Part shown: positions 8,794 through 16,741 of the stretch, in pieces
How the letters are laid out: each line of letters starts with the position of its first letter
How positions within the stretch are numbered: the first letter of the stretch is position 1
Source of the DNA: Oceanobacillus massiliensis str. N'diop
Lineage (GTDB): Bacteria > Bacillota > Bacilli > Bacillales > Amphibacillaceae
Length of the DNA: 38,330 nucleotides
Direction: 5' to 3'
Assembly: GCF_000285495.1 (NCBI RefSeq)
Contig: NZ_HE610976.1
Location: 805,393-843,722, forward strand
Translations under genes and position numbers: made by a program
Notes under the pieces: model-generated
Seen by the model: the letters and a program-made list of their open reading frames with translations, nothing else
The model's database searches: none
Told to the model about the DNA's origin: nothing

Positions 8794-9948
8794 TTATTTA
8801 TGCATTTTAGGGTCGAATGCATCTCTTAGTCCATCACCTATTAGGTTAAATGCAATCATAATTATAGAAATCAGAACTGCAGGGAATACCAATAGATATG
8901 GATATAATCTTAAGTTATCAAATCCTGTATTGATTAACGTACCAAGTGAAGCGTCTGGCGGAACTAGTCCTAAACCGATAAAACTCAAAAATGCTTCAAA
9001 GAAAATCGCACTTGGTATAGTAAACATTGTGTTAATGATGATAATACCGCTGATATTCGGTACTAAGTGTTTTAATATTATTTTTCTATCCGGTGTACCC
9101 AGCGTTCTTGCCGCAAGCACAAACTCCTGATTTTTAAGCTTGAGTACTTCTCCCCTTACAATACGGGCCATACCTATCCAGCCCGTCAGAGACAGAGCAA
9201 TAATAATCGATGTTATACCTGGCTTAAGCACGATGACCATCAGGAGGATAATTACTAAGTTCGGTATACCGACGAGAACCTCGATTATCCGCTGCATGAT
9301 ATTGTCGACTTTTCCTCCATAATATGCGGAAATTCCGCCATAGGCGACACCAACAACTAAGTCAATTACTGCAGCTACTAACGCAATAATCAAAGAAACC
9401 CTTGTACCTAACCAGAGTCTTGTCCATTGGTCACGACCCAATGTATCCGTACCCAGCCAGAAATACTGATCTGTCATGTCTTTAGCTTCGTAGACATGAT
9501 AAGTGGCCTTTACTTCAGCAGAATCCTTACTGCCATCACCTTCTGACAATACTTTAATGTCGATGAAATCCTCTTGATTGTCATACCTGGCAATTGCATT
9601 ACTGGTCGCCTGCTCAACATCATCGCCCTTGAATTCATCTTTCAGAGTTCCGTCGAAGCCAAGCCAGGAAATATTTTTCAATACTGGTGCATACGGAGGC
9701 ATTTTCGCCCTTGACAGGTCCTGATCATCCAATTGATGATCATTCATTCCCGGCCCGATAATACTCATAATGACAATGACCAAGATAATCGCACTGAAGA
9801 AGAGAGCCAATTTGTTTTTAAAGAAGGTTCTTCTAGCATCTTGCAAAAATGTCCTGCTTGGTCCAGATATCTTTTCACTTGTATCTTCTTGACTTTTAAG
9901 AGGAACAAGCAATTCTTTTGGAATATTATTCTGATTATCTTTTTCCAT
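8794..9948 (-). CDS. oppC: Oligopeptide ABC transporter permease OppC (long form)
   Basis: A 384-residue permease. It has a cytoplasmic N-terminus, TM1 at about 47-65, then an enlarged outer segment (about 66-162) before the conserved WLGTDTLGRDQWTRL motif. Five further membrane helices follow. The EAA loop is near LAARTLGTPDRKIILKHLVPN. OppC proteins are usually near 300 residues; the extra length is mainly the acidic outside loop. The loop, rich in Asp, Glu, Lys and Ser, faces the OppA side. Only 1 nt separates the oppB stop from this start, so translation is coupled. The ribosome site is GGGGGAGAG. Confidence 0.93.
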   Translation of the reverse strand: MEKDNQNNIPKELLVPLKSQEDTSEKISGPSRTFLQDARRTFFKNKLALFFSAIILVIVIMSIIGPGMNDHQLDDQDLSRAKMPPYAPVLKNISWLGFDGTLKDEFKGDDVEQATSNAIARYDNQEDFIDIKVLSEGDGSKDSAEVKATYHVYEAKDMTDQYFWLGTDTLGRDQWTRLWLGTRVSLIIALVAAVIDLVVGVAYGGISAYYGGKVDNIMQRIIEVLVGIPNLVIILLMVIVLKPGITSIIIALSLTGWIGMARIVRGEVLKLKNQEFVLAARTLGTPDRKIILKHLVPNISGIIIINTMFTIPSAIFFEAFLSFIGLGLVPPDASLGTLINTGFDNLRLYPYLLVFPAVLISIIMIAFNLIGDGLRDAFDPKMHK

Positions 9949-9949
9949 G

Positions 9950-10879
9950 TTAACTCTCTCCCCCTGTAAGTCTAATTCTAGGGTCGATTAATACATATAG
10001 GATGTCAATTACTAAAATGATCACAACAAACAAAAATGCAAATAGAAGTGTTGTTCCCATAATAGTAGGGTAATCATTAACCATAACCGACTTAACAAAT
10101 TGCTCCCCAATTCCTGGAACAGCGAAGATTTCTTCAATAACCAGTGTACCAGTCATTAAACTTACTGCCATTGGTCCCATAACCGTTACCAACGGAATCA
10201 GTGCATTTCTTAGACCATGTCTAAAGATAATACCGTATTCAGTCAATCCTTTGGCACGTGCAGTAGTTATGTAGGGAGAACCCATAACTTCTATCATTTC
10301 TGTCCGTGTAAAACGCGCTGCAGTTGCCAGCGGGAAAATCATCAATGCAATTGTAGGAAGCACCGTATGTTCGAATGTACCCCATAACGCAACAGGGAAT
10401 AATTCAAATTCAACTGCTAAATACCATTGCAGCATCCCTGCAAGTACAAAAGATGGGATAGATGTACCTAGAACAGCAAGAATGGTGGAGGAATAGTCCA
10501 GGAAACCATTGTGAGATATCGCGGAGATTAACCCTAAGAGGATACCTAAAATTGTTCCTACTAACAATGCTTGCGCCCCTAATTGTAATGAAGGACCGAT
10601 TCTATCCATCAAAATTTTTGAAACTGGTGTATTATCGAATGCGAACGAGAGGCCTAAATCTCCTTGTACAAGTCCTCCTAAATAGCTCACATATTGAACT
10701 GGGACAGGATCATTCAATCCATATTTTTCCAGAACGATTTCCTTCTGCTGTTCAGTTAATTTATCTTCTGCGTTCAGCGGACTACCAGGCAGCATCTTCA
10801 TAAGAAAGAAAGAAACAGATGCGATAATAAATAAAGTTATTGCCATGTAAAAAATACGGCGTAAAATATAGCGAGCCAT
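9950..10879 (-). CDS. oppB: Oligopeptide ABC transporter permease OppB
   Basis: A 309-residue permease with six predicted membrane helices. The N-terminal MARYILRRIFYMAITLFIIA and the GSPLN...KYGLNDPVPVQY motif are typical of OppB/DppB. The EAA loop is in YITTARAKGLTEYGIIFRHGLRNA. It forms the channel with OppC. The ribosome site AGGAGGTG precedes ATG 10879. It follows oppA after a 163-nt gap that contains a strong stem-loop, so it is probably expressed at a lower level than oppA. Confidence 0.95.
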   Translation of the reverse strand: MARYILRRIFYMAITLFIIASVSFFLMKMLPGSPLNAEDKLTEQQKEIVLEKYGLNDPVPVQYVSYLGGLVQGDLGLSFAFDNTPVSKILMDRIGPSLQLGAQALLVGTILGILLGLISAISHNGFLDYSSTILAVLGTSIPSFVLAGMLQWYLAVEFELFPVALWGTFEHTVLPTIALMIFPLATAARFTRTEMIEVMGSPYITTARAKGLTEYGIIFRHGLRNALIPLVTVMGPMAVSLMTGTLVIEEIFAVPGIGEQFVKSVMVNDYPTIMGTTLLFAFLFVVIILVIDILYVLIDPRIRLTGGES

Positions 10880-10949
10880 CTCTGCACCTCCTAATTAGTT
10901 GAGATTATTTATATTTTGAAAATCTTCTATATTGTAAGATTTTTTCATT

Positions 10950-11000
10950 AAAAGGGAATAAGAGAGTACCAACCAAAGGTTCAGATACTCTCTTATTCTA
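10950..11000 (-). terminator. Intra-operon stem-loop between oppA and oppB (partial terminator or mRNA stabiliser)
   Basis: A perfect 13-bp inverted repeat: GAATAAGAGAGTA (10956-10968) against TACTCTCTTATTC (10986-10998). On the minus strand it is followed by CCTTTTAATG, a weak T tract. Such a stem would let most transcripts stop after oppA while some read into oppBCDF, and protect the oppA 3' end. Confidence 0.8.
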
Positions 11001-11042
11001 TAAGTTGATCAATCTATTTTCTTTATAGTATTCACCAATTAA

Positions 11043-12749
11043 TTATTCAGCAGATCCTGCTGTAGCCCATTTGTATTCGTAAGTAGCACCGAATGGGTTA
11101 ACAAAGACGCCTTGTACTTTTGGTGAAACCAATTGTGCCATTGCACTTTGATAGATTGGAGCAATTGCTGCCTCTTCGAACAGAAGTTTCTCTGCTTCTA
11201 AGAAGTTTTCGTAACGAGCAACGTTATCTGTTGCAAGATCAGTTGAAGTTGCGTTTACTAATTCATCATACTCTGAGTTAGAGAAGCCCATTTTATTGTT
11301 TCCGCCATCTGTCAACCATAGGTTCAAGAAAGTGTTCGGATCCAGGTAGTCAGGGCCCCATCCAGCAACCTGCAAGTCATAATCCATGGCAGTGTCTAAG
11401 TCCAGACGCTGTTCAAATGGTACTTGCTTTAAGGAAACTGTTAAACCAGGCAGGTTAGTTTGCAATTGGTTAGCAATGTATTCGTTCATTACTTTAGAAG
11501 TTTCTGCATCGCCGCCAAGCAATTCAATTTCTACAGAATCTGTTCCAAGCTCTTCTAAACCTTTTTCCCAGAATTCCAGAGCTGCTTCAACATCATAAGT
11601 AACAAGGTCGCCACTTACTTCGCGGAAGTCTTCTCCAGATTCAGGAATTGGAGTGAAGTCTGCTGGTACCAGACCATTAGCAACGATAGAACCGTTGTTT
11701 AGGATAACGTCAACTAGAGATTGCTTGTCAAAAGCACGGCTGATTGCTGCACGGATATTTGTGTTAGCAAGAGCATCATTTCTAGTTTGGTTCATTTTAA
11801 GATAAAATACGGATGTTTCTGGAGTTACAACATAATCTTCATGTGTAGCATACTGATCAACAAGGTCAGATGATACGCCTGCACGGTCTACTTCACCAGA
11901 CTCATATAAGTCTACAGCAGTTTGTGGATCTTTTACGACTTCATAAGTCATTTTATCTAATTGTACAGTTTCAGCATCCCAGTAATCTTCGTTTTTCACA
12001 AGTTCCCAAGAACTGCTTGTGCTTTCCCAATTATTAAGAGTGAAAGGTCCATTGGATAACAAAGTATCAGTGCTAGTTGCAAAGCTGTCACCTTGTTCTT
12101 CAACGAATTTCTGATTTAATGGCAAGAAAGTTCCGAAAGTTGTTAAGGATTCGAAATAAGGTGTTGGATTTTCAAGTTCAACTACCAATGTGTAATCGTC
12201 TTCGGCAGTCACACCTAGTTCTTCTACTTCAACTTCGCCAGTGTTAACAGCAGTTGCGTTTTTGATAACTCCACCCATCATATATGGACCATATTCTGAT
12301 CCTGTATCAGGGTTAACAGCACGCTGCCATGCATAGACAAAATCATTGGCAGTTACAGGGTCACCATTTGACCAAACTGCGTCTTCGCGTAATGTGAATG
12401 TCCATGTAAGTCCATCTTCACTTACAGAATGCTCAGTTGCAATACCTTCAACTGGTTCTGAGTTTTCATCTAAACGGTAAAGACCTTCCATTGTAGCACC
12501 AAGGAACTGCAATCCATATTCATCAGTAGCCATAGATGGATCCATTGATGGAATAGTGTCTCCGTTAATTAAGTTAAGTACTTTTTCGCCCTCTGCTTCG
12601 GTAGATTCTCCTTCTGTAGACTCTCCCTCAGTTGTTTCTTCTGTTTCGTCCGTTGTACCTTCTGATGAATCATCTCCACCACCACATGCGACTAGAAACA
12701 CACTTAGCAACAAACCAAGTGCAAGCAACAATGACCATTTTAATTTCAT
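11043..12749 (-). CDS. oppA: Oligopeptide-binding lipoprotein OppA (SBP family 5)
   Basis: A 568-residue lipoprotein. The signal peptide ends in the lipobox LVAC with Cys22 as the lipidated residue. A low-complexity acidic tether of Thr/Glu/Gly/Ser follows (about 26-54), then the family 5 solute-binding fold, starting EKVLNLINGDTIPSMDP. Family hallmarks are WTFTLREDAVWSNGDPVTANDFVYAWQR and the late WGPDYLDPNTFLNLW. It captures extracellular peptides and delivers them to OppBC. ATG 12749 has a GGGGAGGTC ribosome site. The strongly acidic composition fits a salt-adapted surface protein. It is first in the operon, with a TATAAT promoter and an upstream cre-like site. Confidence 0.95.
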   Translation of the reverse strand: MKLKWSLLLALGLLLSVFLVACGGGDDSSEGTTDETEETTEGESTEGESTEAEGEKVLNLINGDTIPSMDPSMATDEYGLQFLGATMEGLYRLDENSEPVEGIATEHSVSEDGLTWTFTLREDAVWSNGDPVTANDFVYAWQRAVNPDTGSEYGPYMMGGVIKNATAVNTGEVEVEELGVTAEDDYTLVVELENPTPYFESLTTFGTFLPLNQKFVEEQGDSFATSTDTLLSNGPFTLNNWESTSSSWELVKNEDYWDAETVQLDKMTYEVVKDPQTAVDLYESGEVDRAGVSSDLVDQYATHEDYVVTPETSVFYLKMNQTRNDALANTNIRAAISRAFDKQSLVDVILNNGSIVANGLVPADFTPIPESGEDFREVSGDLVTYDVEAALEFWEKGLEELGTDSVEIELLGGDAETSKVMNEYIANQLQTNLPGLTVSLKQVPFEQRLDLDTAMDYDLQVAGWGPDYLDPNTFLNLWLTDGGNNKMGFSNSEYDELVNATSTDLATDNVARYENFLEAEKLLFEEAAIAPIYQSAMAQLVSPKVQGVFVNPFGATYEYKWATAGSAE

Positions 12750-12834
12750 TGTCTGTTGACCTCCCCTAATTTCTATTATTCTGAATATTCACAGATAGAA
12801 TCTACTAAAAGTAGACAAATCTGCTACAAATCAA

Positions 12835-12864
12835 ATTATACAATTAATCAGAGAAGTCTGTAAA
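12835..12864 (-). promoter_or_regulatory. oppA: Sigma-A-type promoter of oppA
   Basis: Read on the minus strand: TTTACA (12859-12864), an 18-nt spacer, then a perfect TATAAT (12835-12840). The expected start is near 12828, giving a leader of about 78 nt. Confidence 0.7.
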
Positions 12865-12899
12865 GCTATTTTTAAATTTTCTTAACAAATAGATTTCAA

Positions 12900-12913
12900 T
12901 GTAAGCGCTTCAA
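12900..12913 (-). promoter_or_regulatory. cre-like CcpA site upstream of oppA
   Basis: Minus strand TTGAAGCGCTTACA matches TGWAANCGNTNWCA at 12 of 14 positions, including the central CG and the flanking AAGCGCTT core. It is centred about 78 nt upstream of the predicted oppA start site. Upstream cre sites often activate rather than repress. Confidence 0.5.
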
Positions 12914-13002
12914 TGTATTACTTCATGCCTATTTTCGCCCCCTAAAAAAAGTAAAAAAATTTTTATTATCAGACTTTAGTAACGAATTATGATATAATAA
13001 AT

Positions 13003-13033
13003 CCCTCTAATGAGGGGGGAAATTTGGTATAAT
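13003..13033 (+). promoter_or_regulatory. Extended -10 promoter of the DUF3899 gene, next to a small hairpin
   Basis: TGG-TATAAT at 13025-13033 is an extended -10 element on the plus strand. A short hairpin, CCCTC (13003-13007) with GAGGG (13012-13016), sits where a -35 box would be. It has no T tract and is not a terminator. Confidence 0.5.
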
Positions 13034-13119
13034 TGTCGAAGTGAAGCGATTGCCGGTTTGCTTTAATAATTTTTTAAGTCCATATATCCTTCTTATATAA
13101 AACAAAAAGGTGAATCAGA

Positions 13120-13488
13120 ATGAAACTACTTAAAAATAAATGGTTTTTGCTCCTGCTTAACACGGTTTTAACAATAATATTATTCTTTGCTTTAACCTCT
13201 GCATATAGCCTTGTCAATTATATAAACATCGTTTTTTATGTATGTATGATATATGTGCTGCTCGGATTACTTGCCCTCACAATAATGGGCGGATTTTTTG
13301 ATGGGATTACCTTTGGATTCAGAAGATTTTTTGGGATGATGTCCAAGGATGACTATATGGATGAATGGAAAAACAAACCGCTCCCTTCCCAAAAAATTAA
13401 CGGCAGCATCTATGCCCACCTTAAATTCCAAGGTTTCAGCCTGCTAGTCTACCTGCTTGTTCTGCTTTTCGTTTTTTATTTTATTTAA
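13120..13488 (+). CDS. DUF3899 family small membrane protein
   Basis: A 122-residue membrane protein with three predicted helices: about 8-28, 33-58 and 103-121. Between the second and third is a cytoplasmic loop containing GGFFDGITFGFRRFF, the conserved motif of DUF3899. The N-terminus is positively charged (MKLLKNKW), which puts it inside. Members are found in Bacillaceae and have no known role. The ribosome site AAAAGGTG lies before ATG 13120. It is a single gene, transcribed away from the opp operon, and ends at a strong bidirectional terminator. Confidence 0.8.
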   Translation: MKLLKNKWFLLLLNTVLTIILFFALTSAYSLVNYINIVFYVCMIYVLLGLLALTIMGGFFDGITFGFRRFFGMMSKDDYMDEWKNKPLPSQKINGSIYAHLKFQGFSLLVYLLVLLFVFYFI

Positions 13489-13552
13489 AGCATGCTTTAT
13501 TGAAACAGATTCGAAACGCCGACGAAGTTCCGGAACGCTACATGGTTAGCGT

Positions 13553-13594
13553 AAAAAATCCACGATGTATTTCGACATGCTTCGTGGATTTTTT
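13553..13594. terminator. Strong bidirectional terminator
   Basis: AAAAAATCCACGA (13553-13565) pairs perfectly with TCGTGGATTTTTT (13582-13594). It can end the DUF3899 gene on the plus strand and ypuA on the minus strand. Confidence 0.9.
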
Positions 13595-13672
13595 AATTAC
13601 AATGGATGCTACGTGACTCCCTGCAGTGCTTTTGATGGATATATCAGGTACTGCCAGCATCTATCGTGCTAT

Positions 13673-14560
13673 TTAATTGGACAATCCGCTGAAAAGGTCA
13701 CTTAGCGATGCAAAAATTTCACTGAAGAAATTGGCAACCTTCTCCCAGAAACCTGCATCCAATCCCAGTTCCTCGGCCTTATCAGCTACAGTGTTCGCGA
13801 TATCCTCGAGCTGGTTTTTCACTGCACCGAAATCAATATTCAGATCTCTCATTTTATCAAATAAATCCACTAGCATCTGGCGGTCCTCTTCACTCAGACT
13901 GATGTTGAGATTTTGCAGCTGTTCGCTGACAATCTGCTCGACATCTTCTCTCGTAGCTGGATTTTGTTCAGCAATCATTTGTTTGATCTCGGTCAGCAGT
14001 TTGCTGACATCTTCCTGACTTACATCTTCATTTTCTGCCAGGTCTGTTGCTACATTCAGCTCTTCGTTTGCAAGCTCCATCCTTTCTTTATCCAGTTGTT
14101 CCCCTTCTACATCATAGGCTTTATAAATACCTGTCAATGCAGAATGGCCGCTTACCCGAACAGGGGAAACAACGTCTACTGTGGCATTTTCAGCCCCTGC
14201 AGTCAGTAACGCATTCTCATACATTTCTGTTGTAACTTCTGTGATATTCTGCGGTGTAACAATGTTTACTGTCAGGCCAGCGCCTTCCTCTTCCAATAAG
14301 ATGCGCGCGGATGAATACATGTTAGCATCCGGATTTCCATTAATATAATCTGCATAGTCCTGCCCTGTAACATCATATTCTTCGACGGTTTCATTATCAG
14401 AGATATCCAGCGAGCTGCGAACCTCACTCCGCTGGGCATCTGTCAGTTTCTCGCCATATATTAAAATTGTATTCGATGCCGCTGAAACAGGCAGTGCAAT
14501 ACCAATCGATATTGCAAATGCTATAAGAAACAATCCAAAAGACTTTAATTTAAGTTTCAT
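13673..14560 (-). CDS. ypuA: Secreted DUF1002 protein, YpuA-like
   Basis: A 295-residue exported protein with a signal peptide (1-28, cleavage after PVSAA). The DUF1002 domain (about 30-250) begins TILIYGEKLTDAQR and contains the conserved segments DVTGQDYADYI, SSARILLEEEGAGLTVNIVTPQNIT and VSPVRVSGHSALTGIYKAY. The C-terminal part is helical and acidic (about 165-270), followed by a hydrophobic/amphipathic tail with repeated FxEIFASLSDLF that may touch the membrane. B. subtilis YpuA has the same domain and no settled function. The ribosome site AAAAGGAGAAA precedes ATG 14560, and a TATAAT box (plus-strand ATTATA, 14633-14638) lies upstream. It is a single gene. Confidence 0.85.
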   Translation of the reverse strand: MKLKLKSFGLFLIAFAISIGIALPVSAASNTILIYGEKLTDAQRSEVRSSLDISDNETVEEYDVTGQDYADYINGNPDANMYSSARILLEEEGAGLTVNIVTPQNITEVTTEMYENALLTAGAENATVDVVSPVRVSGHSALTGIYKAYDVEGEQLDKERMELANEELNVATDLAENEDVSQEDVSKLLTEIKQMIAEQNPATREDVEQIVSEQLQNLNISLSEEDRQMLVDLFDKMRDLNIDFGAVKNQLEDIANTVADKAEELGLDAGFWEKVANFFSEIFASLSDLFSGLSN

Positions 14561-14888
14561 ATTTTTTGATTTCTCCTTTTCAAATGGATTCTTTTTCGAG
14601 GTTTACAAGAAACCACTCTTCCTTTTCACTCCTATTATAACGGTTTCCAATTCAGATGAACATGAATTCGTCCATTTTATTTTTAGCTCTATACATAACA
14701 GGAGTCTACATTTGATAGATGCTGGTGACACAGCCATGCTCTCGCTAACCCGCAGAAAACCACTTCGAAAATGCACTTCTCTTTCCTTATTAAATTCAGA
14801 AATTATCGAAATGGGTATATATTTCAATTATGAGCAGAACCCTTTCAATATATTTCGGGAAGGTGTATATTTAGAGTAACGAAATAAA
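14561..14888. other. Intergenic region between divergent ypuA and the MFS gene
   Basis: It holds the ypuA ribosome site and promoter (TATAAT on the minus strand near 14633-14638). The weak AT-rich leader of the MFS gene is at the right. Frames of 60-75 codons here lack ribosome sites and look non-coding. No repeat or RNA gene was seen. Confidence 0.5.
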
Positions 14889-16154
14889 ATGTTTAGAAAG
14901 AAGGTCTTCATAATCATAGATACAAACCAATCGCTGAAACGTAATTTGGCTATCATGTGGTTTGCTAACTTTTTTGTCAGTGGCAGTATGACGATGGTAA
15001 TTCCATTTATTTCATTATATATCGAATCAATGGGCAACTTTTCCGACTCCTATGTTCAAACCTGGTCAGGTTTAACCTTTGCAGTTACTTTTATTGCAGC
15101 ATTTATTTTCTCGCCGATCTGGGGAAGATTCGGGGATAAATACGGTAGAAAGAAGATTTTAATCATCTCTGCATTTGGCATAGGAATATCGGTTTTTCTT
15201 ATGGGGTTTGCCACTACAGTATGGCAACTTTTTTTATTGCGTCTGTTTATGGGAATCGTAACTGGGTTCATCCCCATGTCACAGGCTTTCATATCAACAC
15301 AGACACCAAAGAATGTCGCTGGCAAGGTGCTTGGCACACTGCAGACAGGAAGTATTACAGGTTCATTAATGGGCCCTATGCTAGGTGGGGCTTTAGCAGA
15401 TGCATTCGGTTATACGAATTCGTTTAAATGGGTAGCCATTACCATATTCATTTCCGGATTGCTCGTTACATTTGGCGTGAAAGAAGTAAAATTAAAATTA
15501 TCAACTGATATAGATGATTATAAGTCCTATACCAGTAAAGAAGTGCTCCAGCATATTCTTCATAAACCAGTATTGCTGGTTGTTATGCTGCTGTCTGCAC
15601 TTGTTCAAATTGCCCATTTCAGTGTTCAGCCTATCCTTTCATTATTTGTTGAGGATATCCATGGATCAGTCAATATTGCATTCTTCGCTGGAATGGCCTT
15701 TTCTGCAGCTGGGTTAGGAAACCTCTTAATGGCTAGGAAATGGGGAAAACTCGGGGATAGTGTCGGTTATATAAAAATACTGATAGCCCTCTTGTTCTTT
15801 GCCGGAATTGTTTATATGCCCGGAGCATTTGTCACGAACATCTGGCAGCTTGTCATTCTCAGATTCCTGTTAGGCGTTTCCATAGGAGGTATTGTTCCCT
15901 TAAGGATAGCCTATATCAGACAGGAAGCACCGTTATCGATGCAGGGAGAAATGCTCGGCTACAATACGAGCCTGCGTTTCCTCGGTAATATAATTGGACC
16001 TGCACTTGGTGGATTGATCGCTGCAATTTGGGGATTCTCATCCGTATTCTTCGTAACAAGCATTCTGCTTATTTTAAGTGGAATTATCATGTTTATCACT
16101 TGGTATAAATGCGAATATGCTCCAAAACATTCACATTCATTTTCATCCAGATAA
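14889..16154 (+). CDS. MFS drug/multidrug exporter (MdtG/DHA1-like)
   Basis: A 421-residue transporter with twelve predicted membrane helices. Motif A is GRFGDKYGRKK (loop 2-3), with a second copy ARKWGKLGDSVG in loop 8-9. Motif C of the proton-antiport exporters is visible as GSLMGPMLGGALAD in helix 5. This places it in the 12-helix drug:H+ antiporter group. The substrate is unknown. The ATG at 14889 has no convincing ribosome site, but GAAAGAAGG at 14896-14904 lies 11 nt before an in-frame ATA (14916). From there the protein reads (M)DTNQSLKRNLAIMWFANFF, the usual beginning of this family. The true start may therefore be the rare ATA codon. A terminator follows the stop. Confidence 0.88.
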   Translation: MFRKKVFIIIDTNQSLKRNLAIMWFANFFVSGSMTMVIPFISLYIESMGNFSDSYVQTWSGLTFAVTFIAAFIFSPIWGRFGDKYGRKKILIISAFGIGISVFLMGFATTVWQLFLLRLFMGIVTGFIPMSQAFISTQTPKNVAGKVLGTLQTGSITGSLMGPMLGGALADAFGYTNSFKWVAITIFISGLLVTFGVKEVKLKLSTDIDDYKSYTSKEVLQHILHKPVLLVVMLLSALVQIAHFSVQPILSLFVEDIHGSVNIAFFAGMAFSAAGLGNLLMARKWGKLGDSVGYIKILIALLFFAGIVYMPGAFVTNIWQLVILRFLLGVSIGGIVPLRIAYIRQEAPLSMQGEMLGYNTSLRFLGNIIGPALGGLIAAIWGFSSVFFVTSILLILSGIIMFITWYKCEYAPKHSHSFSSR

Positions 16155-16169
16155 ATGAAAATGGCCGCA

Positions 16170-16206
16170 TCTAAAACGGAAGGCATTATGCTTTCCGTTT
16201 TTTGTA
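16170..16206 (+). terminator. Rho-independent terminator after the MFS gene
   Basis: AAAACGGA (16173-16180) pairs with TCCGTTTT (16194-16201), and a TTTTG tail follows. Confidence 0.75.
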
Positions 16207-16399
16207 TCGGCAGATCAGCAGTATAGTGCATTTCCGGATTGAGGATACATCAAACCTTATGCACTGTCTCCATCAGCGTGATGATAAGGAATAAAGCAAC
16301 GTTTTTGCTGGGGCTAATCTACAGTTCAATACTGAAATCTTGATTTGTTTTCCGAGATATGCTAAAACTAACAGAGTATTTACTTCCTAAGGAAAGAAA

Positions 16400-16654
16400 G
16401 TGATAGCAATGGGTATAGTCGTTGTAGAAGTCTGTGACGGTAATGCAATCACTACAATAGATATAGAAGGTATCATCGAAGCCGAATTCCCCGAAGTTGC
16501 AGTGCTTACAAATGAGTGCCTGTCGTTCTGTGGTTTATGTGCCGTGCGGCCATATGCACTCGTTAATAATAAAAGGATATTTGGAAAGACCCCAGAAGAA
16601 TGTTTGGAAAAAATACGTCTGCAAATTAAAGAAGAACTTGCTGCATATCATTAA
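16400..16654 (+). CDS. DUF1450 family protein (YuzB-related)
   Basis: An 84-residue cytosolic protein. It carries the NECLSFCGLCAVRPYALVNNK block, with three cysteines, then FGKTPEECLEKI, the pattern of DUF1450/YuzB. The fold is probably thioredoxin-like with a possible metal- or redox-active cysteine pair; the role is unknown. Two starts are possible. GTG 16400 lies 6 nt after AAGGA (16389-16393). ATG 16409 (MGIVVVEV) lies 15 nt after it. GTG is kept on spacing, but ATG fits the compact fold better. Its last codons and stop lie inside a perfect 13-bp terminator stem. Confidence 0.8.
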   Translation: MIAMGIVVVEVCDGNAITTIDIEGIIEAEFPEVAVLTNECLSFCGLCAVRPYALVNNKRIFGKTPEECLEKIRLQIKEELAAYH

Positions 16655-16674
16655 TCAGCAAGTTCTTCTTTATT
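16631..16674 (+). terminator. Terminator overlapping the end of the DUF1450 gene
   Basis: GAAGAACTTGCTG (16631-16643) pairs perfectly with CAGCAAGTTCTTC (16656-16668), followed by TTTATTG. The left arm is coding sequence and the stop codon is in the loop. Confidence 0.8.
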
Positions 16675-16741
16675 GTATTCGACAAAATAATTTCCCAGGA
16701 AATACTTTGTCGAATACTGTTCCAGCCAGATTATAGGCTGG
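16675..16741. other. Two inverted repeats at the end of the alcohol dehydrogenase gene
   Basis: GTATTCGACAAA (16675-16686) pairs with TTTGTCGAATAC (16706-16717). CCAGCC (16722-16727) pairs with GGCTGG (16736-16741), the latter spanning the dehydrogenase stop codon. Neither has a clear T tract on the minus strand, so they may be 3'-end stabilisers rather than terminators. Confidence 0.6.

Noticed and set aside
12580-12680. Short repeats in the oppA N-terminus as a regulatory repeat
   Set aside because: They encode the Thr/Glu/Gly/Ser tether of a lipoprotein, a common low-complexity linker.
13003-13016. CCCTC/GAGGG hairpin as a terminator
   Set aside because: Only 5 bp and no T tract on either strand.
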